From Zhihengliuella halotolerans (GTDB lineage Bacteria; Actinomycetota; Actinomycetes; Actinomycetales; Micrococcaceae), in assembly GCF_004217565.1 (NCBI RefSeq), contig NZ_SHLA01000001.1, positions 2,480,001 to 2,544,000 of the forward strand: a stretch of DNA of 64,000 bases, given 5' to 3'. The position numbers and the translations under genes were made by a program. Below, one piece after another: positions 9,615 to 17,360 of this stretch. The first letter of the stretch is position 1, and the number at the start of each line of letters is the position of its first letter. The notes under the pieces were generated by a model that saw nothing but the letters and a program-made list of their open reading frames with translations, was not told where the DNA came from and searched no databases.

Positions 9615-9772
9615 TTGTAAGATATTTCACAGGTTCGGGCCAGTCAACCATGAGGCGGATTGCGTCCGGCGCACCCGGCCGCCGTCGTCCGATGAGGGGC
9701 CGGCGCCCGAGATATCAATCCAGCACCAGCCCTTGGCCAGCCCGAGGTCCGATCGATGAGGAGTGGATCCGT

Positions 9773-10972
9773 ATGCCGCAGCTTGCGCACCGGCTCGAAC
9801 GTCTAGGCACTGAAACCGCCTTCAGCGTCGCCCAGGCCGCCGCCGCCTGGAAGGCGAAGGGGAACGCTGTGTACCCCTTCCACCTCGGCGACATCAACAT
9901 CCCGACCGCCCCGCACATCGTCGAGGCGATGAACCAGGCGATCGCCGACGGCTACACGGGCTACTGTCCCGGTCCGGGCATCCCGGCGCTGCGCGAGGCC
10001 CTCGCCGAGGACATCGGGTCGCGCCGCGGCATGGAGTTCAGCGCCGACAACGTCGTCGTCATGACCGGCGGCAAGCCCGTCATCACCAAGTTCCTGCAGA
10101 CCGTGATGAACCCGGGCCAGGAAGTGCTCTACCCCAACCCCGGCTTCCCGATCTACGAGTCGCAGATCGAATACCTCGGCGGCACGGCCGTCCCCTACGC
10201 CTACGTACCCACCGAGTCCGGGTTCGCGATCGACATCGAGCAGGTCCGCGCCTCGATCACCGAGAACACCACGGCGATCATCTACAACGACCTGCAGAAC
10301 CCCATCTCGGCGGAGTCGACCGCCGAGGAGCGGGAGGCGGTCGCGCAGCTCGCGATCGAGCACAACTTGTGGGTCCTCTCCGACGAGGCCTACTTCGAGA
10401 CCCGCTACGAGGGCACTTCGAGCTCGATCGCCGCGCTGCCGGGCATGGCAGAGCGCACGGTCATCCTCTACACGTTCAGCAAGAAGTTCGCGATGACCGG
10501 TTCGCGCCTGGGCTGCGCCGTCGCCCCGCTGGAGATCGCGAGCGTCCTGAGCAAGCTCAACACCAACGACGAGTCCTGCACCACGCACTACGTGCAGTAC
10601 GCCGGCATCGCCGCCCTGCGCGGCACGCAGGAACCGGTCAAGGAGATGCTGGAGACGCTCAAGGAGCGCCGCGACGTGACGTGCGAGATCGTCAACTCGA
10701 TCCCGGGCATGTCGGTCGCTGTTCCGCAGTCGACGTTCTACCTGTTCCCCGATGTCACCGAGGTCATGGACCGCATGGGCTTCGTCAACGTCGGCGACTT
10801 CGCCACCGCGGCGCTGGAGAACACGGGCGTGTCCTTCTGCACGCGCGAGCACTTCGGCCGGCGCCTGCCCGGCGAGGATCGGCAGTACATCCGTCTGGCC
10901 TACTCGGGCATCGAGACGGAGGCAATCCGCGAGGGCCTCGGCCGTCTGCGCGACTGGATCGAGGCATCATGA
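9773..10972 (+). CDS. PLP-dependent aminotransferase, class I/II
   Basis: 399-residue fold-type I aminotransferase. It shows the small-domain GYTGYCPGPGIPALREALA segment, the NPGFPIYES substrate/cofactor loop, the DEAYFETRYEG strand with the PLP-nitrogen-binding Asp, and the Schiff-base Lys in YTFSKKFAMTGSRLG. The conserved C-terminal carboxylate-binding Arg lies in QYIRLAYSG. The ATG at 9773 has AGGAG 9-10 bases upstream; longer in-frame starts lack this. Its TGA overlaps the ATG of the next gene (ATGA), so the two are translated together: amino acid to 2-oxoacid here, then 2-oxoacid to D-2-hydroxyacid (inferred pathway). Amino-acid specificity cannot be read. Confidence 0.9.
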   Translation: MPQLAHRLERLGTETAFSVAQAAAAWKAKGNAVYPFHLGDINIPTAPHIVEAMNQAIADGYTGYCPGPGIPALREALAEDIGSRRGMEFSADNVVVMTGGKPVITKFLQTVMNPGQEVLYPNPGFPIYESQIEYLGGTAVPYAYVPTESGFAIDIEQVRASITENTTAIIYNDLQNPISAESTAEEREAVAQLAIEHNLWVLSDEAYFETRYEGTSSSIAALPGMAERTVILYTFSKKFAMTGSRLGCAVAPLEIASVLSKLNTNDESCTTHYVQYAGIAALRGTQEPVKEMLETLKERRDVTCEIVNSIPGMSVAVPQSTFYLFPDVTEVMDRMGFVNVGDFATAALENTGVSFCTREHFGRRLPGEDRQYIRLAYSGIETEAIREGLGRLRDWIEAS

Positions 10973-11928
10973 GCAAGGTGGTAGTGACGGGGCGCATCCC
11001 CGAGGCCGCGCTGGAACTGCTCCGGGCGGAGCACGACGTCGACGCGTGGGACGGCTCCGAATCAATCGGCCGCGATGAGCTGCTCGCGCGCGTGGCCGGT
11101 GCGGACGCCGTCGTGAGCCTACTGACCGAGCGGATCGACGGCGAGCTGCTCGACGCCGCGGGCCCGCAGCTGAAGGTCGTCGCCAACGTGGCGGTCGGCT
11201 ACGACAACATCGACGTCCCGGCGTGCCGGGAGCGCGGCGTTATCGCGACGAACACGCCGGGCGTGCTCACGGAGGCCACGGCCGACATCGCGTTCGGCCT
11301 CATCCTGATGGCCACGCGCCGTCTCGGCGAGGGCGAGCGCCTGATCCGCTCGGGCGCGGCCTGGAAGTGGGGCATGTTCTTCCTGCTCGGCAGCGGCCTG
11401 CAGGGCAAGACCCTCGGGATCGTCGGCATGGGCGGCATCGGCCAGGCGACCGCGAGCCGGGCCAAGGCCTTCGGCATGGAGGTCGTCTACCAGTCGCGCA
11501 GTGAGATCGACCCGGCGATCGCCGCGGAGCTGGGCGCCCGCCGCGTCGACCTCGACGAGCTGCTGGAGATCTCCGACGTCGTCTCGGTGCACTGCCCCTA
11601 CGGCCCGGCCACGCACCACCTGATCGGCGACGAGCAGCTGGCCGCCATGAAGGAGACCGCGTACCTGGTGAACACAGCGCGCGGGCCGATCGTCGACGAG
11701 GCCGCCCTCGCGGCCGCGCTCCGCGCCGGGCTGATCGCCGGTGCGGGTCTGGACGTCTTCGAGAAGGAGCCGACGGTCCACCCGGATCTGCTGGAACTGG
11801 AGAACGTGGCGCTCGTTCCGCACCTGGGTTCGGCAACGGTGGAGACGCGCACCGCCATGGCGACGCTCGCGGCCGACAACGCGCTGGCCGTGCTCGCCGG
11901 AGAGCAGCCTCCAACGCAGATCAGCTGA
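10969..11928 (+). CDS. D-isomer-specific 2-hydroxyacid dehydrogenase
   Basis: 319-residue NAD(P)-dependent 2-hydroxyacid dehydrogenase (glyoxylate/hydroxypyruvate reductase-like). The substrate-binding segment ANVAVGYDNID, nucleotide-binding GIVGMGGIGQA, catalytic Arg in NTARGPIVDE, Glu in FEKEP and His in PHLGSAT are all in order. It overlaps the aminotransferase by ATGA and is closed by a strong hairpin at 11961-11993. It probably reduces the 2-oxoacid made by the aminotransferase or works in reverse; direction is not readable from sequence. Confidence 0.93.
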   Translation: MSKVVVTGRIPEAALELLRAEHDVDAWDGSESIGRDELLARVAGADAVVSLLTERIDGELLDAAGPQLKVVANVAVGYDNIDVPACRERGVIATNTPGVLTEATADIAFGLILMATRRLGEGERLIRSGAAWKWGMFFLLGSGLQGKTLGIVGMGGIGQATASRAKAFGMEVVYQSRSEIDPAIAAELGARRVDLDELLEISDVVSVHCPYGPATHHLIGDEQLAAMKETAYLVNTARGPIVDEAALAAALRAGLIAGAGLDVFEKEPTVHPDLLELENVALVPHLGSATVETRTAMATLAADNALAVLAGEQPPTQIS

Positions 11929-11960
11929 CAGGTAGGTCCTACTTCTCGCTACACAAGGTT

Positions 11961-11995
11961 GAGCGGTCCACGACACGCTATCGTGGACCGCTCTT
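11961..11995 (+). terminator. Strong intrinsic terminator
   Basis: Perfect 13-bp stem GAGCGGTCCACGA/TCGTGGACCGCTC with a 7-base loop, about 30 bp after the 2-hydroxyacid dehydrogenase stop. Only two T follow, as is common for actinomycete hairpin terminators. Confidence 0.8.
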
Positions 11996-12478
11996 CCGTG
12001 TCCCCCGTCGCCCGGCAGCTACCGCGGTGCCGCCAGCTCACGTCTCCCGAGGGTTTCCGTAATCTTGACGCACAGCTTCCAACGTCGGAGTGAGGAACAG
12101 ATGCACGCGTACGACATCATTTGCGTCAACCGCACACCGCAAGCTGCGGCGCTCATGGCAGCGTCGTTCATCGCTTTGGCGTAGTCCTCACCTCAGGCCT
12201 CGCGATTCAGAATTCCGCGCCAGCGAAAGGTGCGTCGGCCTACCCGCCACCAGAATCGTGACGTTGGCAGACATATGGTCAATGGATGCGCCTCTGGGCG
12301 CCCGCAGGGGGGTGTAAGGGCCAACCGTCGCCCAGCGATCGCGCAATTGAGTACTCAGGACGACGAGGCCCAAGTCGATGGCAGCCGCGCAAAGGGGCCG
12401 AAAAATTCGGTTATCCGGCACCAAATGCTCCGAGGCAATGCGTCATCGACTCAATAGAAAATTACGCCCCTGGAATCA
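11996..12478. other. Intergenic region at the island edge, nothing recognised
   Basis: About 480 bp in which base composition drops from very GC-rich to AT-richer. A 27-codon frame at 12101-12184 has AGGAA upstream but resembles nothing known. No tRNA, integrase or clear repeat is visible to mark an insertion point. Confidence 0.4.
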
Positions 12479-13834
12479 CTAATCGAGCACTACAACATCA
12501 CCATAGAATGAATCATTTCTGAGACTAAATTTAATATGCTCCGGAGAAATTCCAAGCTCTTTAGCCACCCATGCGCGGACTATAATATTACACTTGCGAT
12601 TGACATTAACCATGACTTCATGTTCTGGCATCACCCTCAGTGAGTGCTTTAGAGAATTGTATGCAGAACTCATGTCCCGAACCCAGTCTTTCGCCACTTC
12701 CTCGCTATAGGGAAGAGAATCCAAGCAATCATCGACAATTCTCATCAACTTTAATTCAACCGGAGTCGAATCAGCAGACTTCGACGACTTCTGATCTTTG
12801 TGGCGCAGGATTGCGAGGCCTAGTGCGTCTAGACCTGCTCCAGCATGGACCAGCGTCGTCTCGGCAGGAATGCCCGACGACCAGACAGACATACCGAGAA
12901 GCGAAGTAAGAGCCCTTTTATATTTCTCATATAAACGGATCCAGCGAATTAGGCCTTCCGATCCAAGGTCTTCAAACATTACCAATTCAACTGCCGGCCT
13001 TGCGTAGCCTTCCGCCTCTGAGCTCCAAGCCTGAATCGCAGACCTGCGAGGCCCAACCGCAAGAGCCTCCCCGTGGGAACCGCGCCCTTCCCCTGGATCA
13101 TCATGATTTAATATGGTTTGAATTTCCACCGGCACGCTTCTCGATGCATTGAGTTCCATTAGCGCAGCAACTTTGTGGATTTTTTGTAGATGCGTATTCC
13201 ATGAAACAGGGACGTCGGCCCACGAGCGAACCTCTAATATGGACTCCCCGGAAAATTTGCCATGACTATACGTCATCACCCAAATGGTCCTCAGTTCGCA
13301 GTTCAGGTCCGCCAACCTTACTGACGAGAGCAAGGGCAAATCCAGGTCAACGCTTTGCGTTAAGCCATCTCGACTGTCGCGTTCGTCCAATACCGGGCAC
13401 CTAAGATCGACCCAGTTGGCCCCACCTGGTATTGTCGCCACCAGCTCGTGAACTTTGTCGAAATCGATTCCACGTGCAGACCCTTCCACTGCTCGCTGGA
13501 AGAATACATGCCCGACGCCGCGCGCCATAGAGCCACCAATCTGATAGCCATCTTCTCTGCAGCCAATAAGTATCGCTGAACCATGAGTACTGTGAAACAC
13601 GAGAGTGTCCGGCAGCGAGAACATGTGCCCCTCAGCCTCAACACCGTATTGCGGATGCGTAAACCATGATTGGATCTTATTACCGAGTTCCTGGTCCCAA
13701 AATATGGAGAGCCTGAGCCGTCCATTATATTCCTGCATCGTTGCAGGAGCGGTTACAGCAGCGCATTCGGAAAAGTCAACGTGACCAGTCGTCGGTAAAT
13801 CCAACCAAAATTTCTCGTCAACCATACAAAACAC
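12479..13834 (-). CDS. ApeA-like/HEPN-domain protein, putative antiphage factor
   Basis: 451-residue protein, markedly AT-richer and less codon-biased than its neighbours, so probably transferred. The N-terminal about 230 residues are beta-rich (FWLDLPTTGHVDF, EVRSWADVPVSW). The C-terminal half is helical, with W..LYEKYKRALTSLLG, TTLVHAGAGLDALG, and near residues 386-397 RDMSSAYNSLKH. The latter resembles the R-x-H RNase motif region of HEPN domains but with Tyr in place of the usual Arg next to Asn393, while His397 is kept. The layout matches ApeA, a single-gene HEPN abortive-infection protein, in my reading; no search was possible. Start TTG/ATG choice near 13834 is uncertain (ATG 9 bases in is possible). 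It is alone, with no partner gene. Confidence 0.5.
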   Translation of the reverse strand: MFCMVDEKFWLDLPTTGHVDFSECAAVTAPATMQEYNGRLRLSIFWDQELGNKIQSWFTHPQYGVEAEGHMFSLPDTLVFHSTHGSAILIGCREDGYQIGGSMARGVGHVFFQRAVEGSARGIDFDKVHELVATIPGGANWVDLRCPVLDERDSRDGLTQSVDLDLPLLSSVRLADLNCELRTIWVMTYSHGKFSGESILEVRSWADVPVSWNTHLQKIHKVAALMELNASRSVPVEIQTILNHDDPGEGRGSHGEALAVGPRRSAIQAWSSEAEGYARPAVELVMFEDLGSEGLIRWIRLYEKYKRALTSLLGMSVWSSGIPAETTLVHAGAGLDALGLAILRHKDQKSSKSADSTPVELKLMRIVDDCLDSLPYSEEVAKDWVRDMSSAYNSLKHSLRVMPEHEVMVNVNRKCNIIVRAWVAKELGISPEHIKFSLRNDSFYGDVVVLD

Positions 13835-13911
13835 TTCCCCAATTCGTAATCAGAAATATCGACCATATGCTATCAACCTACTGCTCGATAGGGCATATGA
13901 GGAGCGAACGT

Positions 13912-14078
13912 TCACATTGTCTTGTTTCTCCGACTTAGGCTTCTACCGCTGACAAATCTGGTGCGCGCCCCGAAGCTCAGTAGTTTGTACTTCAAAGTGT
14001 GACGGAAGACTGAATTCGGCTTGGCCCGCGGTAGCACCGTCTGGATACGCTCCAAAACTTCGAGAGGGTCGGAGCGTC
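13912..14078 (-). pseudogene. Possible C-terminal fragment of an unknown gene
   Basis: An open frame reading RSDPLEVLERIQTVLPRAKP and continuing for about 33 more residues to a stop at 13912 looks like coding sequence but has no start of its own. It directly abuts the IS3 remnant, which occupies a different frame, so it may be the tail of a gene disrupted by that element. No family recognised; chance open frame is possible. Confidence 0.22.
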
Positions 14079-14079
14079 T

Positions 14080-14321
14080 GAGGCGAGGGGCTGATCGGCC
14101 AGCAACTTCTTCAGTTGAGCGTTATCCTTCTCCAACTCCCTAGCCCGCTTCGAGGCCTAGGCGGTCTTCTCGGAACCATACTGGTTCCGTCGCCGCTATT
14201 AGGTCGCCGCGATGACCTGGAGTTCCTTGACGACCTCGACCATTGGATGGCCGTCGTTCAGCATATTCTGACCCTGGCACACCTTCGAGATAACCTGATC
14301 AGGGGTACGTCTACGTTCCAT
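14080..14321 (-). pseudogene. IS3-family transposase OrfA remnant
   Basis: The minus strand from ATG 14321 encodes MERRRTPDQVISKVCQG, then VEVVKELQVIAAT, two stop codons, RRRNQYGSEKTA, another stop, and ASKRARELEKDNAQLKKLLAD. This is the typical order of an IS3/IS511-type OrfA: helix-turn-helix, RWRNQYG strand, then leucine zipper. Three in-frame stops and the absence of the OrfB integrase domain show an inactive remnant. No matching terminal inverted repeats were found by eye. It is direct evidence that the surrounding island has been a target for mobile elements. Confidence 0.8.
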
Positions 14322-14567
14322 GATTCGTGAATTTCCTCCTGCGTCCATCATCGGATGCGAAGAACACAAAGCCACTGGACTCCTGCCTGGGGACCCGACC
14401 ATGTGCAATATTCTTACCCGGTGACACCAAGCCCTTGCCGGTCAGCGAAGAGTTGGAGGTAGCCGGAAGCAGGAATCAGTTCGATCTGACAGTTGACAGA
14501 CCTAGAGCCCCAATCGGCCAATCTAGCATAAATTCAACTTCAAACTAGCAGTGATCACTGATTCATA

Positions 14568-14891
14568 TTATCGAATTGGCGGCTTCGTCCCCGTCGATTC
14601 TGCGAGGTGGCAGCCGTAGTATATATCGAAGTCGATATCGCGGATACCCACGCGGATATTATCGACAATGTAATCTTGGCGTCCAATCTCAACCCTAGTA
14701 CCAATTGGGAAAGACATCGCCCCCTCCAGAACTGCCAGTCGCTCGTTGACGTACATGAAAACAGTTTGCCCCTGCGTCAGTGGATTACTCATAGCCCCAG
14801 TATGCCACACAAATACTCCTTCGAATCGTTCAATCGGAGATTGATTTTCGATTCGCACACTGATGTGATTACCTAACGCGGTGGACCCCAA
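14568..14891 (-). CDS. Small hypothetical protein
   Basis: Up to 107 residues from a TTG at 14891, or 74 from the ATG at 14792 (MSNPLTQGQTVFMYVNERL). The composition alternates hydrophobic and polar residues (TRVEIGRQDYIVDNIRVGIR), suggesting a small beta-barrel. Codon use is unlike the GC-rich core. No family recognised, no signal peptide or membrane segment. It lies between the IS3 remnant and a 600-bp stretch without genes. Confidence 0.42.
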   Translation of the reverse strand: MGSTALGNHISVRIENQSPIERFEGVFVWHTGAMSNPLTQGQTVFMYVNERLAVLEGAMSFPIGTRVEIGRQDYIVDNIRVGIRDIDFDIYYGCHLAESTGTKPPIR

Positions 14892-15495
14892 GGGGAGACG
14901 CCTCAGGCCTAGTCAACGAGAGATTCCGGACGCTGTCTAGAACCGCTCACGGCACGCAACCTACCCTCGATCGGTCACGTGCGTGCTCTCCGGTGATATC
15001 GAGGCTAACCGCCTGGATGCCGGGCCCGATTCCGCCATCCGGACATGACAGAATGGATGTTGACCGTCGCGGATACGCGTGATGGCGCCGCATCCATCGA
15101 ATCCAGTAACTCCTCGCGAGCGCCTCACGAATTCCTCCCCGGTTATCTGGGTCGCACTTGCTTCAATGCCGGGACAGCGACCCCGACGTGAACGTCCACA
15201 GTGTTCCGTCCAATACCGCCGTCGTGCAGACGAACGGCAAGGTAATAGTCGTCCCGTCCGAACACTAGCTATCCCGTCGCCTCAGCCCGTCCGGGCGGCC
15301 CCGCATCGATGCGGCCAGATGCTCTCCACAGAATCTGAAGTAACCATCCAAACCCGACGCGTTACCAAAAGTGCGACGTTGATGTCTTCGACGACTTGCC
15401 CTGGCGCTGGGCGACTGAGGATGGAAGATTCATCGCCAACTAGAAATCAGGGACGCAGGCAGCTGACGGGTGGACCATTCGGAACCAGTGCCGCA
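14892..15495. other. Intergenic region with a possible decayed frame
   Basis: About 600 bp without a convincing intact gene. On the minus strand, roughly 15,430 to 15,150, two stretches read like protein (DESSILSRPAPGQVVEDINV and, in the next frame after a stop, VFGRDDYYLAVRLHDGGIGR). They would join with one base shift and one TAG read-through, so a decayed gene of about 100 codons is possible. Nothing else is recognisable. Confidence 0.3.
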
Positions 15496-16551
15496 TCACA
15501 AGCGACGATGCACTATGAACCTCTCGCCGATCGGTTCAATGCGAATGCGTTCGTTCCGCTCCCGGAGCGAACGCATTGTCTCGACGCCGAGGCCAAGCGT
15601 TCCTGAGCGCGCGCCGTTTGGCCGCCAATTGACGGGACGCAGCACCCCGTCGAGATCGACGAGGACCTGCTCAGGCTCAGCCGGAAAGACGTGCTTCGAC
15701 GCGGCCGGGATCCTGAGGTTGCTCCTCGCGCGATCCTTGTCCGTGACCGGTTGGCTCCACACGACAAGCGATCCAGAGCGCCTGTCGTCGGCGTTCTCCG
15801 GCGACGGCGACTCTTGTCCACCCGCGCGGCTCTTGTCTACCACAATAGGCGGCGCCGAGAGTCCCGATTCTTCGGTGGTGCCAGCGGTTTTCGCATGGTG
15901 CATCCAAAGCACGATGTCAAGCGTCCTCAACAGGGACAGGTGGACCGCCACGCTCGCATGACGGATTCTGCGTAGCGCCTGCACGAAATCACCGCGCTGG
16001 AATGCCGCGTTCCACGTGATCCACTGCTGACCACTGCCACCGAGGCCGACTTCCGCCTCGACGAAAGAATCGTAAATCGGAATCAGATGAGGTCGTTTCC
16101 GGGCCAATAGCTTGCTGGCAGTGACCGGGCCGAGGTCCCACTTGTCGTCGTGCTGCCTCAGGAGGTCCCACACGCGCTGCCCCGGACTCTCCGGATTCCC
16201 CAGGAGCGCCTCGAATTCATACTTCGTCAACGTCTCGAACGCGGCGTCGAACGGCAGCTCAGACAGGCACCGCGACAACTCCGTCGCCATCGGACCCAAG
16301 ATTCCGACGGCTGCCTGCCCAGTGACCGGCTTGGACAGGAGCGAAGTCGACAAAAGGTCCGCCGCGGTGAACTCGTGCGGGTTGCTACGCCCTCCGCCAC
16401 CGAACGTCTCGAAGTGGGATCCGGAATACAGGGGACGCCCATTGGGTCGGACTCCGAAGTACTCGTCCAAGTACCGGATGGCCTTGGCCTCACCAATGTT
16501 CACTTCCGATTCCGCCACCAGAATCTTGTCGAACAACGTCTGCACGCTCAT
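15496..16551 (-). CDS. DUF6308-family protein with extra C-terminal domain
   Basis: 351 residues from the ATG at 16551, which has TTGGGGAA upstream; a longer frame to 16641 has no such support. Residues about 1-200 match what I know of DUF6308 proteins (YLDEYFGVRPNGRPLYSGSH, FETFGGGG, then a helical core with DLGPVTASKLLARKRPHLIP). A polar Ser/Asp-rich linker leads to a distinct last 65 residues (VLVDLDGVLRPVNWRPNG, RIRIEPIGERFIVHRR), not seen by me in typical members. Function of the family is unknown. It lies in the island near other defence-like genes. Confidence 0.6.
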   Translation of the reverse strand: MSVQTLFDKILVAESEVNIGEAKAIRYLDEYFGVRPNGRPLYSGSHFETFGGGGRSNPHEFTAADLLSTSLLSKPVTGQAAVGILGPMATELSRCLSELPFDAAFETLTKYEFEALLGNPESPGQRVWDLLRQHDDKWDLGPVTASKLLARKRPHLIPIYDSFVEAEVGLGGSGQQWITWNAAFQRGDFVQALRRIRHASVAVHLSLLRTLDIVLWMHHAKTAGTTEESGLSAPPIVVDKSRAGGQESPSPENADDRRSGSLVVWSQPVTDKDRARSNLRIPAASKHVFPAEPEQVLVDLDGVLRPVNWRPNGARSGTLGLGVETMRSLRERNERIRIEPIGERFIVHRRL

Positions 16552-16882
16552 GTCGTTCCCCAACTTCAGGGCTCGAACCGATGACGCTCGAGCCGGTACC
16601 GAGAGCCTAATTGCCCAAGCACCGTCGTGCTCGGACCCCACGTGCTGTTACGCCCTGTCCGCATCTACAGGACTCAGCCGCAATCAGAATGCAAGTTCCC
16701 TCTACGTAGCGTCCTGTGCACCGGCTCGAACGACCGGCGCCAGGGACCCCGCGCGGACGACATGCACATCGTCGGGAGAACAACGATGTCTATTACCGCC
16801 CCGACTGACCGTCGACGCACGAACGTGCACGAATCGAGCTCGTTCCACCGCGGCGTCGCCCTTACGAATTCACCGCCCGTGC
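16552..16882. other. Intergenic region, nothing recognised
   Basis: About 330 bp between the DUF6308 gene and the frameshifted helix-turn-helix gene, both on the minus strand. It presumably holds the promoter of the former; no clear hexamers, hairpin or small gene could be picked out. Confidence 0.4.
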
Positions 16883-17316
16883 TCAGCTACCAGGCGGCTG
16901 GCGAACAATCCACTGATCATCGGGTTCGCGCGGGACGAAGAAAAAGCCGCCCTTGCTGCAAGCCTCATTCGGCGGCGCCTGGGGTCATAGTCAAGGACGA
17001 CGTCCATCTCGATCAAGTGCTCGATCCATTCATCAAGGCGACGCTGCTCGTCGTCGGTGACCCCGCGGCCGTTGCGCTTCCGATTGATCGTCAGCAGCTG
17101 CCACAAAGGCCGAGTGTTACGATGGCGCGCTTCGACCTCCCACGGCACCAGCTCCCGGAACCTATACCTCTCACCTTGCTGCACACGCCCTTCGAGCAAC
17201 TGCCGAATAGTGTCCTCACCGGCATCGTACAGTTCGGAAATTTGCGCATACGTCAGGCCGCTGGCCGACAGTGCCCGCAGCTTGTCGACGTGCGGGAGCC
17301 TCTTGTGATCCGCCAC
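16883..17316 (-). pseudogene. Helix-turn-helix hypothetical protein, frameshifted near its C terminus
   Basis: Reads MADHKRLPHVDKLRALSASG, LTYAQISELYDAGEDTIRQL, then FRELVPWEVEARHRNTRPLW and a helical stretch ending EWIEHLIEMDVVLDYDP. This is a common actinomycete small protein: an N-terminal sigma-like helix-turn-helix followed by a Trp-rich domain normally ending GFFxVPRxP. In the present frame the end degenerates after DYDP, but the next frame supplies APPNEACSKGGFFFVPREPD and stops at 16883. One C missing in the CCCC run near 16,990 explains this. It is either a recent pseudogene or an assembly error. The mature role is probably DNA binding; partner unknown. Confidence 0.65.
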
Positions 17317-17360
17317 TACCTAACCTCCCCGACTTCTCTCGGCGCCGCCGATCCGGAAGA

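Noticed and set aside
12101-12184. 27-codon frame with a ribosome-binding-like AGGAA
   Set aside because: Too short, no similarity to known small proteins, no operon context.
14549-14560. CAGTGATCACTG palindrome as an IS end
   Set aside because: A 12-bp perfect palindrome, but no second copy on the other side of the IS3 remnant was seen, and IS3 ends normally begin differently.
16883-17316. Downstream gene as AbiEii toxin of the AbiEi antitoxin
   Set aside because: No nucleotidyltransferase motif in any frame, even after repairing the frameshift; it is a helix-turn-helix protein of another type.
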